Assembly (NCBI GenBank): GCA_019633425.1
Contig: WSUB01000052.1
Location: forward strand, 173,193 to 237,192
Length of the DNA stretch: 64,000 nucleotides
Reading direction: 5' to 3'
DNA from: Tulasnella sp. 424
Taxonomy: Eukaryota > Basidiomycota > Agaricomycetes > Cantharellales > Tulasnellaceae
Of the stretch, positions 36,720 through 48,161 are shown in pieces. The notes below the pieces were generated by a model. That model saw only the letters and a list, made by a program, of their open reading frames with translations, made no database searches and was not told the DNA's origin. The position numbers and the translations under genes are program-made. Position 1 is the first letter of the stretch, and each line of letters begins with the position of its first letter.

Positions 36720-37389
36720 GCGCTTGAGAGAGTGTGTGGTTGGTGGGAGTGACTCCGAGTACTTGAGGGGGGGAGGGGGACAGGTTGTGATGCGGCCGAA
36801 CCACCCACTTTATATGATAATTGGTTTGCGGTACCTGAGGAAGTCAGGGCAGAGGAAGATGACATCTGTGGCCCCCTGTTTGGGGAGGGCTCTCTTCGGG
36901 GACCGTGTTAACGTTGCCATGCCCAATCAGGAAGGTGCGCAGGTCACAGCCTCTGCGTGGATACTTAGACTCCAAGTGCACCATGTGGATCTCCTTCTTC
37001 GCTGTGCAAGTGTGACTTTGATGACTGCTGCCGCTCGGTCGATCATTGACGTATGTATAGGAGTTGAAATGAACACAGATAAGGAAAAGTGTGGAGGGCA
37101 AATGATCAAGTGAGCACGGAGTGGCGTCGGACGACCCCCAAGCCTCAAAACCGGAAGACGCCGCGCGTCGCACGCCCACGCCAGCGCGCTTCCTTGTTCA
37201 CTTGTTCCAACTCCGTTGCACATCGATCATTCGGAGATGTCCCCCGAGTCGCAGACTCCTAGATAAGAACTCCTCTCTCCTCAGTGAATTTCATATTTCG
37301 TTTATCCCGTGAAACCTCCGGGAGCTCATCAACTCACACCCCTCCCTCTCAAAACACCCAACGCTTCCCGCCAGTCCTCGTCTTTCCAA
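36720..37389. promoter_or_regulatory. Shared divergent promoter, pair C
   Basis: The 670 bp between start codons hold AGATAAG at 37077-37083 and again at 37261-37267, both HGATAR-type GATA sites. No overall similarity to the A and B promoters is evident by eye. Confidence 0.45.
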
Positions 37390-40300
37390 ATGGTATCTTC
37401 CACAGAAGACATTCGGATGCCTTCGACATCCAGCAGCGCGCAGTACTACGACCCACCACCACCAACGGGAGTCCAACGACGTTCGGGAGGTCACACGAGA
37501 GGCAAATCTTCATCATGGAGGTTACCAGGAAGCCCACCAACCATCGCCAGTGGCGTCTCTCAAACTATTCCTCTCATCTCTCTCGCGAGACCACATTCAA
37601 GGGATACGACCTACACAACACTCGTTACCCAGCCTACCGACGAAGAATATCGCAGAGCGTACACGTATCCTAACGAAACGCTCCAACCTCATTTCAGCCG
37701 TAAACATGGTAAGCCCATCCAGAACGCGCACACATTCTTGATGGGGATTGATCGAATCTATTTTTGTGTCCATTTTCAGTTACTTTAATTGCTATAAGTG
37801 AGTAACACTTCCACTTCCGCGATTGTATCCGCAGGAGGCAAACTGAACACCCTTGTTGCTCTCCCGAAGGCGGAACAATAGGGTCAGTGCATACTTTACC
37901 CCCCGACTCCGGGAACGTACACATACTGAACTTGGGCCCCACCCCCACGCGGCGGCAAAACATATAGGACTGGACTCTTCTTGGGCTCAGGTGAGTTGAC
38001 AACCATCATTTGCCGCGGCGCCTCACTTGGCAAATATTGAACAAACTGGCTTCTGTTCTTTCTGCTTACCATTACGTTGGACCTTCCACCATGGAAAAAA
38101 AAATATAGGTTCCGCTCTTGTCGATGCTGGGCCAGCAGGGATATTCTTGGTGCGTTGCCATTTGCCATGACACGGCTCGCAAAAGCCCGAATCGAAGCTG
38201 ACCTTCCCCCTCCGATCTCCCTTTCCCATATCGACCCTGGCCGTCCAATGCACCCCACGCACCCCAACCTCACCATTGACTCTCCCGGGCCCAAATAACA
38301 ATAATGATAATGAAATGAATGAATGCAGGGCTACCTCGTAATGTCAAGCGTCGTTTACGGGATGGCAGTCTCGTCAGCGGAAATGGTCTCAGTGTACCCG
38401 TACTGCCGAGGGACGGTCGGTTTGGCGGATCGTTTTGTCGATCCTGCGTTGGGTTTCGCTATGGGATGGAATGCATGGTATGTCTCTTCGGTGCACCAAG
38501 GCGCCAAAAATTCACGAGGCGGCTGATACGTCTTTCTCGTTGGGAATAACCAGGTACCACTGGGGGATCGTCATCCCTTCACAAATCGCTGCCGCTACGT
38601 CATTGATCAAGTATTGGCATCCTAGTCCACAAGTGTATGTCTCTCTCAGAATCTCTTCGGGCGGTATGAGCATTCACTGACCTGGACACTCTGGGGTCCG
38701 AAACAATAGAGCATGGGCGTGTCCGACTATATTCGTCATCTTGACTAGCGGGAGCGTCTTCGGCGCGAGGTTTTATGGAGAGATGGAGAGCGTGTTTGCG
38801 ATGATCAAGTTGTTTGCTGTCGTACTTCTGAGTGAGCGCTAGTTACCCCGGGAAGAGTCGTGCTTCATATACGTCTGACGGCTAACTTCTTCCTATGCGA
38901 ATAGTTGTTGTCGCTGTGGTGTTTGATTCTAAAGACGTCGCGGAGTATGTTCCACATATTTACCGTCTTGCACTCAAACGACTCTCCGACTAATCCGATG
39001 ATATGCTCTGCCTCATTATGTCCCTACCTCTAGAAACACCAGCCCATTCCGATTCTGGGACCCACCGTTCGCTCAATACCTCGACATTCCAGGAGCAAAA
39101 GGGAGATTTTTGGGATTTTGTGCCGTTTTCATTCAAGCCGCGGTAAGCGCTGCCGATGGATCCCTTAAGAGGTCGAACCTCCGCTTTGCGACTTCGAGGC
39201 TGATTTTAGGGTACCGGTACACCTGTTTCCCCCCTTACATAGATATCGTTCTTTGGGACGGAAATTCCTTCAATCATCGCAGGAGAGGTCAGTGCGGGAC
39301 GATTGCAATTCGACTTGATTTTGAGTAGACATGGGTGCTAACCGCTGGATATACGCTTTTTCTTGATCCTGGCAGTTGAAGGACGCTCCCCGAGTAAGCG
39401 TTTCGATTCAAAACTAGGAAGATGAGCCTGCTGACCCTATGTGTTGGGTCTCTCTCCCCTCCTTTGCAGGTGATCTATCCCGTCGCTAAACGCCTATGGA
39501 TCCGAATGTGAGTCCGATCCAAGCAATTTGTGAATTCAATTTTACCGATCCCTTGGATTCTTGATCCCTGTCAGCTCTCTCTTATACCTCGTCGCAATAT
39601 TTCTCGCTGGGACACTCGTCCCCCGTGAAGTCCTGAAAGCTCAAATGGACCATATCAACCCGGACGACCCGAATTCACCGGAAAACGACGCGCCTTGGGC
39701 GTCTTCTCCTTTTTTGACTGCCCTTCAGAGAGCCGGGTCAAAGTACAACTGGGTGAGCTATCTCAGTTTCTGTCACCCCACTGTCCCCCCGCCCCCCCCC
39801 CCCCGAGTTCGTTCGCTTATTTAACTCCCCTCTCCCCCATCGCATCTGGTTAGGTCGCCAACGTCTGCATCGCATGTTTCGTCACTTCAGCAGCGTCCGC
39901 AGCTTCAACAGAGGTGTTCATCAGCGCGCGTTATCTTTATTTCCTAGCCAAAGCGGGTCACGCTCCCGCGTTCTTCGGATCAGTATGGCCGGACACAAAA
40001 GAAGCGAGGCAGAAACGAGCTGTTGTTCCTTGGGTTGGAGTTTTGACGACTGTGGCGTTTGCGACCTTGAGTTGGCTGTGCGTGAGGCCGGGAGATAATA
40101 CCGAGAGCGAAATGGAGAAGGTACGAGGAAGTTCGGGATTATTGAGCAGCAGAAAGGGTTTTTTACGCTTTTTGGTAGCTGATGTCACAATCCGCGGTTA
40201 TTTTCTCGTAGACTTTCATTCAGATCGAGAGCATGACCACCTCGGCGTGTTTACAGGTGTGTACCTGATCTAGTATAGTCCATTCCACTGGAACTAACGG

Positions 40301-40938
40301 CCAATTTTACCTTTCACTAGGCTTGGGTTGGGACTCTATTCACTTATATCCGTTTCTGGGTGGGGACGCGTCACCCGAAGAACCGAAGAGATTACGGCAA
40401 AGAAATTGACCGGATCAAGGAGAATCGGGCTTGGGGACAACCATTTGTACGAAAAGCGACCTCTTCGCGCGCGTAAACCGAAGTAGGCTAACGTACTGCC
40501 CCTCTCCAAAGTGGGCGATCTACTCGTTTACGGTATGCACTGCCATCCTAATCTTCAACGGGTGGAGTCTATTCAATCAGAAGAACGCTGTTTGGGTGGT
40601 CTGTAAGTCTATCCGTTCGGATCTATTTTCCAATCTGTACCTTTTTGGGTAATATGCGGCACCGACACCCCTGACTTTCCTCTCTTGTCCCCCCTTTAGA
40701 TTACTCCGGTGATCAATCGGGATTCGCAAAAGATCAGGTGCTCAAGTTTGTCACCACATACGCGCCCATACCCGTTTTTATCTTGGCGCTGTTTGGGTAC
40801 AAGCTTGTTTGCCAGACGAGGATGAGGAGAGCGATAGATATGAACTTTAGTGGCGTGGCGTATGTGCAACCCGGACCGCCGGTGGAAGTGAAGCCGGAGA
40901 GTCTATTGGGCAAAATTTGGTGGACGCTGGTCAAGTAG
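37390..40938 (+). CDS. Amino-acid permease C (APC superfamily, YAT type)
   Basis: Best conserved member of the set. The Ser/Pro-rich N-terminus (first about 100 residues, including TIPLISLARP) ends YPNETLQPHFSRKH. Then come TLIAISGTIGTGLFLGSGS, YGMAVSSAEMVSVYPYCRG, DRFVDPALGFAMGWNAW, FFGTEIPSIIAGE, TSAASAASTEVFISARYLYF and a C-terminal WGTLFTYIRFW-like helix region. The last exon ends LLGKIWWTLVK at 40938. Introns match those of A and B in position, but the donor after GWNAW is a normal GTATGT (38478). All traced exons are open. Confidence 0.9.
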
Positions 40939-41999
40939 GAGGGTCAGTGAGAGGGAGATGGGGTGAGGACGCTGGACTGGACAGCTAGCGTCGGGCTTAA
41001 TAATTATGTTTTGAATTATCACTCGATGTATAGGGCAGAAGGTTTATGGCCACACTCTTTGTCTCGCGTACGCTGCTCGCTGTATCCATTAGATTTCCTG
41101 GCATCGAGTGTTCAACTCAGATGCTTCAAAGTATTTAGATTACTAGAGCTGATGAGACCACCCAAGCCGGAGAGCCAAGACTTTCGTCCGAGCTTTGTGC
41201 AAGAGAGACAATCTTCAGGCTTTCAGCAAAGTATATTACCCATAAGATTAAATTTTTATAGGCCTGTAGGATGCAAGAGATCGACTGGTGTGGATATGTC
41301 CCGCATTTATGGACTTGCGTCGCGGCCAAGAAAGGATAGCGAGCAATTCCCGCTCTGTATTAGTTCAGCGAATATACCTGAATCCCCCCTCCCCCCCCCC
41401 TTTATTTTTTGGAAAAAAACTGTAACTATGACGTGCCAAGCTAATAGGTTTATAAAGGTAAAAATTAGGAAATCTGCCAACCTCCGATAGCACCAACACT
41501 CATTTAGCCGAAATACCGATGCCACCCATTTCAGAAAATGGATGGGGTAATTAGACGCATATACAGAGCTCCTGGAGCTCCATCAACCATGTTCTTCGAA
41601 ATACTGGTAGTGACGCACCCGGAGGCGTAAACGGTGTTTACGGACGTAGCTTCGCCCATTTGGTAATTAGCCCAGTCTCAGTCCTTTGATCACCTGTATA
41701 AAGCCCTATATTCTGAAATCTCAGGTGGGGTTTCAGCGTTAGGTGGAGGGGCGGCCCGTGCGACGCGCGGAGTTTACCCTTGGACTCCTCGCGTACTGTA
41801 ATGTCAAGGGGAAGGTGAAACCAATGTATAGCACCTGTCTGGATAGTACGTATCGCAAGCCTTTAAGGAAGATATTGAACTCTGTCGGCAGACCGGATAC
41901 GGACGGAAGCGAGATTGTCGAGACAGCTAACTATTAAAGAGAGAGAATGTGATGGACGAAACTAATGGAGCTGTTCTGCGGGAAGAGTGTGCGATGGAA
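40939..41999. other. Convergent intergenic region
   Basis: About 1.06 kb between permease C (+) and the kinase-TPR gene (-). Open frames are short (longest 175 codons, 40963-41490 +) and unlike known proteins. It contains a C-run near 41390. Confidence 0.5.
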
Positions 42000-44900
42000 C
42001 TACAAGAGCAGAGCGGCCGAATCCGACGTATTCGCATCGGTTGCTTGAGCCGAAAGCGGTACTGCAGCGGTGTCTTCGGCGTGGGTCATATGTGGCAAAG
42101 CCGGGGGTAGAGGCCTTGGCTCGGTGGCGGAAGTCTCGGCCTTAAGAACCTCCTTGAGGAGCTTGCTCGAGGCTCTCTTGCCCCAGACATAATGAATTCG
42201 GTCGGATGTTCTTGCAGCATCATTGATTAGGGCCTTTGCTTCCGGATACCGAGCCTGGCGTATATGAATACGACTGAGGGCTAGAGAGGAGTTCGTCCAG
42301 CCTGCGTCATCCCCGATAGTCGCGCAGATGGTCATCGCTTTGGCGAAAGACGCCTCTGCATCGACGTAGTTGGAGCGCGCTCGTTGGACGTTCCCAAGCT
42401 TAAGCAATGCGTCCGCTCGGCCATGCTCATTCCTGATGCTCGCGTAGATGGCCATCGCTCGCCTGTAAGACGCCTCTGCATCGACGCAGTTGGAGCGCGT
42501 TCTCTGAACGTCCCCAAGTCCAAGAAATGCGCTCGCTCGGCCATGTCGATTCCCGATGCTCGTGCAGATGGCCATCGCTCGCCTGTAAGACGCCTCTGCA
42601 TCGACGTAGTTGGAGCGCGCTCTCTGAACGTCCCCAAGCGCAAGCAATGCGTTCGCTCGGCCATGCTCATTTCCGGTGCTCACGTAGATGGCTGTCGCTT
42701 GGGTGAAAGACACCTCTGCATCGACGTAGTTGGACCGGGCTCGCTGGACAAGTCCAAGCCCGACCAATGCGTCCGCTCGGCCATGTTCATTCCCGATACT
42801 CGCGTAGATGGCCATCCCTTGGGTGTACGACGCCTCTGCATCGACGTAGTTGGACCGCGCTCGCTGGACGTCCCCAAGCGCAACCAATGAGTCCGCTCGG
42901 CCATGCTCATTTCCGATTCTTGCGTAGATGGCCATTGCTTGGGTATAAGACGCCTCTGCATCGGCGTACTTAGACCGCGCTCGCTGAACGAGTCCAAGCC
43001 CAACCAATGCGTCCGCTCGGCCATGCTCATTCCTGGTGCTCGCGTAAATGGCCATCGCTTGGGTGTACGACGCCTGTGCATCGACGTAGTTGGACTGCGC
43101 CAGCTGGACGTCCCCGAGCCCAAGCAATGCGTCCGCCCGGCTATGGTCAACCCCAAAGGTCGCGTAGATGGCCATCGCTTGGGTGTAAGACACCTGTGCA
43201 TCGACGTAGTTGGACCGCGCTTGCTGGACGTCCCCAAGCCCAACCGATGCGTTCGCTTGGCCCCGAGTATTCCCCGTGCTCACGTAGATGGCCATCGCTT
43301 GGGTGAAAGACGCCTCTGCATCGACGTAATTGGAGCGCGCTCTCTGAACGTCCCCAAGCGCAAGCAATGCGTTCGCTCGACCATGCCCATTCGCGGTGCT
43401 CGCGTGGATGGCTATCGCTTGGGTGAAAGACACCTCTGCATCGACGTAGTTAGACTGCGCTCGCTGGACAAGTCCAAGCCCAACCAATGCGTCCGCTCGG
43501 CCATGTTCATTCCCGATGCTTGCGTGGATGGCCATCGCTTGAGCGTAAGACGCCTCTGCATCGACGTAGTTGGAGCGCTCTCGCCGAATATTCCCAAGCC
43601 CAAGCAATGCATTCGCTCGGCCCAGTTCACGCCCGTTGCTCGAGTAGATGGTCATCGCCTGGCTGGAAGACGACGACGCTGCATTAACGGAGTTCCGGCT
43701 CACTTGCCGGATGCTCCCAAGCCCACGAATAGCGTTCGTTCGGCCGAGGTCACCCCCGCTGCCCGAGCAGATGGTCATCGCTTGGGTGGAAGACGCCTCC
43801 GCATCGACGTACTTGGCGCCCGCTCGCTGGATCTCCCCAAGCCCACGCGGTGCGTGTGCTCGGCCCTGGTCATTCCCAATGCTTGCGTAGATGGTCATCG
43901 CTTGGGTGTAAGACGCCTCCGCATCGACGTACTTGGAGAGCGCTCGCTGGATCTCCCCAAGCCCATGCAACGCGCTCGCTCGACGCAGATGATCTCCGAT
44001 GCTCCCGCAGATTGCCATCGCCTTGGTGTAAGACGCCTCTGCTTCAATAAAATTACATTGAATTCGGTGAGTCTCCGCGAGCTGCAGAAATAGGCGTGCT
44101 ATTACAGCTTGATCTCCCGTAGATTGAGCGACGGCTAGTCCTTGCTTATACATTTTCGTAGCTTCTTCATGCTTGTCTTGCAAACGATGAATTTCCCCGA
44201 TTCGCAGGAATATCATCGCCGACCGGATCGTGGATTGCTCGCCATCTTTCGACATCGGAACAACGGACGGCTGTTTCAAATCAATGTCGTTAGGTCATGT
44301 TAACAGGGTGGCACCCCACTTACAATCCAACGGAGGGTTCTCCGACACTCTGTCGCCGACGGTCTTTCGCTTGGCTTCGACTTCCAACAGTTCAGCATCA
44401 TGCTGCATAGACTGCGAATTTGCGAGAGTTGACCGTGATCGTGAAGTAATGGCAGTCGGCCTTCTATTATCCTCATGATGACAGCCGATTCCAGATTGAG
44501 TTCCTCAAATGGGTGGTTGTCAGTGATCGCCTGAGGCAAGACGAGTAGGTATGCTGCGTCAGCGAAACATTCCCTTTGAGTTGACTGGGAAGCTCACCTC
44601 CCAAGCGATCCAACCGAGTGCCCAAATGTCACTCGCCAGATTCAGTGGCCCTCCATTGAGAAATTCAGGTGGCGCCCAGCGAAAAGAGCACTGGGGACCG
44701 GTCAATGTAAGTGTGGTGTCGGACGCAGAAAGGCTGAACTGAAGGCGGCCCTCCGTCTTCGGAGGATTGCGCCTCGTTGAGGCCGCTGGCGGGTCGGCTT
44801 CGAGCTCGCGAATTTCTCGAGTAACACGGGCCGAACCGAAGTCTGTGATAAGGGCGCGATGCTCTGAATTGACGAGGATGTTCAGCTAAGCGAAAGTTAA

Positions 44901-45782
44901 TGTAAGACAGCGTGAAGCTGATGGATGGATCGCCGAGCCCACCGATTTCAGGTCGCCATGGCAGATGGGTGGATCCCGAGTGTGAAGATATTTGAGTCCG
45001 CGTGCTACGTCTTGAATCTAAAAGGCGTCGATAATAAGCTCTTTATTCGGTGACTTCCGCGTTGATAACGCACTAGCGACACCCGTTCGGGCAATTCCCA
45101 GTTCCCGGAACGAAGGAACTCCCGAAGGTTCCCATTGTCCTCCCATGGAAAAACTAGCCAGGCAACGCGGTTCTCGGCATCCTCCACAAATCCAAGGATC
45201 TCTACGATATTTGGATGAGATAGTTTGTCCAATACACACAACTCATTAACGAACGCCTGGAGAGTAAGATTGAGTTGAGCCGAAAAACACAGCAAGCGCA
45301 AAAGCTTACCCGAAGGAACTTTTCTCCGGTCATGTCCCCATTCAGTACGAATCGAAGCTTCTTTACGGCTACCGTTCTTCGTTCTTCCCCACTGTCACTC
45401 GTCCTGACAAGTGTAGCCACCGCGACGTCGGCATAAGTACCACCGTCTTTATAACTATCGCCGGAAAATTTGATTTCGGTGATGGATATCCGCCTTCCTG
45501 ATAGAGTGGCTAGGAGGTCTCGCTGTAGGGAAGTGCGATTAACGAGTGCTTCAGGAAAGTGATGCCTCGATTTCTGCTTACTGCAGATAGTTTGACCCTA
45601 TTCGGCTGTTCTGTCTCCATTTTCGTGGAAGACCGAGTTCTCTCTCCGGCTTGAGAGTGCAGACTCGGGGAGGCTTTAGTTCGAACATCGACTTTTCGTT
45701 TGAGGGGATTCTTCTCAGCCTCCAGTGGCGCGGAAGTCGGAGGGCTTGACCTTGCGAAAAGCTTGAGCAGTAGCGCAAGCAT
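42000..45782 (-). CDS. Protein kinase fused to 17 tandem TPRs
   Basis: One spliced gene of roughly 1150 residues. The start at 45782 is the first ATG of an open exon. The kinase domain shows a glycine-loop-like GGTYADVAVA, the ATP lysine in VAVKKLRF, HPNIVEILGF, catalytic-loop CHGDLKSLNIL (HGD instead of HRD), ITDFGSARV, WAPPEFLNGGPLN and DIWALGWIAWE. An intron at about 44283-44330 joins it to a 759-codon TPR region. The TPRs are 17 units of 40 residues (120 bp), nearly identical from the sixth to the fifteenth (ALGDVQRARSNYVDAEASYT). The family resembles TKL kinases with TPRs expanded in Cantharellales fungi. A signalling role is inferred; partners are unknown. All core catalytic residues are present. 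Confidence 0.85.
42340..44060 (-). repeat. 120-bp tandem repeats encoding TPRs
   Basis: About 14 head-to-tail 120-bp units can be read in register, each with the core tcgacgtagttggagcgcgc. Units differ by a few bases, and near-identical neighbours suggest unequal exchange. Long antisense open frames in this stretch are by-products of the repeat. Confidence 0.85.
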
Positions 45783-46450
45783 GAGTGCAAGTACAGTCAA
45801 TCAGGAAGTGGGCGGTCGAGTCAAGGTCTATGACTTTGAGAGGGTGTCGGTGAACGACTGATGGATGGTCACTGGTTGTCCAACTTGAACTGATGCACCG
45901 CATCCTCGAAGCTGTGCCGAGGTTCTTCTAGAACATGAGCTGATTCTTTTATTCCTCAGGACGCCTCGAACCCTGGCTTGCAAGTTCAGAGTCGAGGCGT
46001 AGAGGCGTTAGTGGCGGTTTATAGTGGGCGCGCAGAGCAGAAATGTTGCGGGACACTAAATCTGATATGCCTTTTCGAAGAAATACAGAGGGCGGGGGGA
46101 CCCAGTTACTGGTCACGAGACAGTGCCAGTGGATTCTTCGAACCTCTAACCCGAAACCGCGAGTTTTCAAAGCAAGAGCTCTGGCTGGGCAGAGCGTGGT
46201 ACGACGTCGCTAGATAATACTTTCCGCGACCGGGGACGAAGTCATGCTTCGGTCGTGGCTATAAGTAACTGTATAGTTCAGGGTTCACCCTTGCTCCCGA
46301 GTCCCAACTTCGAACCACGACTCTTCCGTTTTGATGCAACCCCTAAGTCAGGAAGGGACATTCAACGAATTCTCCAATTATCAATTTACGATAAAAATGC
46401 ATCGAATTCGGCATATCAGAACTATTGAGACCTCTATCAACCCCGGGATA
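45783..46450. other. Upstream region of the kinase-TPR gene, no gene seen
   Basis: Contains short frames only. It presumably includes the kinase gene promoter. Confidence 0.4.
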
Positions 46451-46479
46451 AAGTGACCGTGCGGGACGGAGGACAAAAT

Positions 46480-46560
46480 CGAGCGCCCTTCTACACTCGC
46501 ATCGGGGATGACCACGGCCGAGCGGACACGTTGGATGGCCTGGGAGACGTCTACCCGGTA
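46480..46560 (+). pseudogene. Trace of one TPR unit
   Basis: Encodes IGDDHGRADTLDGLGDVY, matching the inter-repeat segment IGNEHGRADALVGLGDVQ of the kinase-TPR gene but on the opposite strand. No flanking repeats survive in frame. Confidence 0.5.
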
Positions 46561-46939
46561 CCCTCCTCAATCCAAATACACCCAGGCCGAAGAGCCGTGA
46601 ACCCAAGCGCAAGAAATATACACTCGTCTCGGTCATGATCAGGGCCGGGACGGAGGCGACCTCGTCATATAGACACAAGAGAGGGAGATGCGAGGATTGG
46701 TAACATTGATGACGCAGATGATACCTCCCAACGGCAAGCTGTTGCGTGACAAAAGCAAAACTCATCCATAGCATGGCATCTGGACACTCTTGCATAACCT
46801 CCCATTTATACTACGCTTCACCACCCAATGCGTCTTTTCAGCGAGATCGTTCACGCCCCCCCCCCCGTTTCTCACCCGACAACCTAGAAAGCAGATCAGA
46901 GAACCGCTGATAGCTCACACCGAACCCGTCTGCTCCATC

Positions 46940-47225
46940 TGCTTCTCACTAGCTGGCATCCGGGATCAATGGACAAGGCAATTCGACTCTGGGATCCTCA
47001 AAGCGGCAGGGAGATAAGCAACCCCTGATAGGTCACAGTAATTGGGTTTGGTCTGTAAGCTTCTCACAAGATGGGAAACTTTTGGCATCGAGTTCCGATG
47101 ATAAGACGATTCGGCTGTGGGATGCAAAGACCGGGATGGGAGTGGGCGAACCACTGACAGGTCACAAGAACATCGTTCTCTCCGTTAACTTTTCACCTAG
47201 TGGCTCCCTTATCACTGGGTATAAT
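46940..47225 (+). pseudogene. WD40-repeat remnant (NWD-type NLR debris)
   Basis: Reads [19 protein letters not shown], then after a one-base frameshift [38 protein letters not shown] and [20 protein letters not shown]. These are canonical WD40 units of the type found in NACHT-WD40 proteins of mushrooms. At least one more shift lies near 46965, and no NACHT domain is seen nearby. Confidence 0.8.
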
Positions 47226-47309
47226 TTTGATGACTGGTTTTAATTTTACCGTATGGGATGCTCTCACTCACCAAAGGCTTGACACCCCAGGCAACCTCCA
47301 CGGCATGGA

Positions 47310-48161
47310 CTTTAAGCTTCCCAGACCATTGGCCGATATTCTCTAAATCTCATCTGCTTTGGCTTTCCCCGCAGTACTGGGGTAATGGTCATCGTCAGGT
47401 TATCCTTTCCAATGGACGACTTGCTATGCTTTAATAGGTGATCCTTTCCGTTTTTGACATTTCCCTCGCGCTCGGGCTTTAGTTGGTTGTCCTGTCTATT
47501 ACTTCCCGGGATCTATCTGGCATGTGTACTTCGCACGCGGTGCCCGCTCTGGGGAGGCTACAATCCTCCACGCCGGAAGTAGGGCTTCACGGAAGCAAGC
47601 GAATGGCCGGCGGCCTTGAACTAATATCGTTATTCAAGTTTAACTCTACTAAGAACTATTTGACTCGCCGGCTGCAGAGCACCAGACGGGGGACTTGGAC
47701 GGTTGGGCGAAAGGGCCACTTTGCCATCGTATCTTCGTTTATCTTTATTTTTGAACGATGTGATCGACATCTCCGCGGCCAGTAAGCACTTCGACGCGGA
47801 TCCACTGGAAGCTATAGTTGCTCTCTACAAGCAATGAGGTATAATCTTACCCGCCAATGTTTCTCCGCTGTAGTTAGTGCTCGAGACAAGCTAATACACC
47901 GTCAGTGCTCGTAAGTCCGCATGGTATTTCCCAGGGGCTTATATCTCTGTGAATGTCACGCATTGGGTAATGGTCAGCTTCCTGAGAAGACTTATTCGAA
48001 ACCGGTGGCCCCGAGGTGGCAGTGCTGACTCCTGAACGCGAGGATGATCACGCTGGCTACGTTTAATTTTAGGCATAACGACAGAAATACAACCGAGAGA
48101 GTCACAGGCCAAGCACAGATATAGACAGTCCACATAGCAGGATAGAGCAGCTGGACCCATA
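47310..48161. other. Intergenic region, nothing recognised
   Basis: Short frames without similarity to anything I know. It may include further decayed NLR-like sequence and the 3' UTR of permease D. Confidence 0.4.

Noticed and set aside
42340..44060. Regular repeats considered as a CRISPR-like array
   Set aside because: The 120-bp units have no repeat-spacer alternation and encode in-frame TPRs in a eukaryotic gene.
42384..44093. Long plus-strand open frames (168, 396 and others)
   Set aside because: Antisense to the 120-bp TPR repeats; the repeat length is a multiple of three, which keeps shadow frames open.
39790..46865. Runs of C near 39790, 41390 and 46858
   Set aside because: Short homopolymers in introns or intergenic DNA; they may be sequencing-sensitive but show no associated structure.
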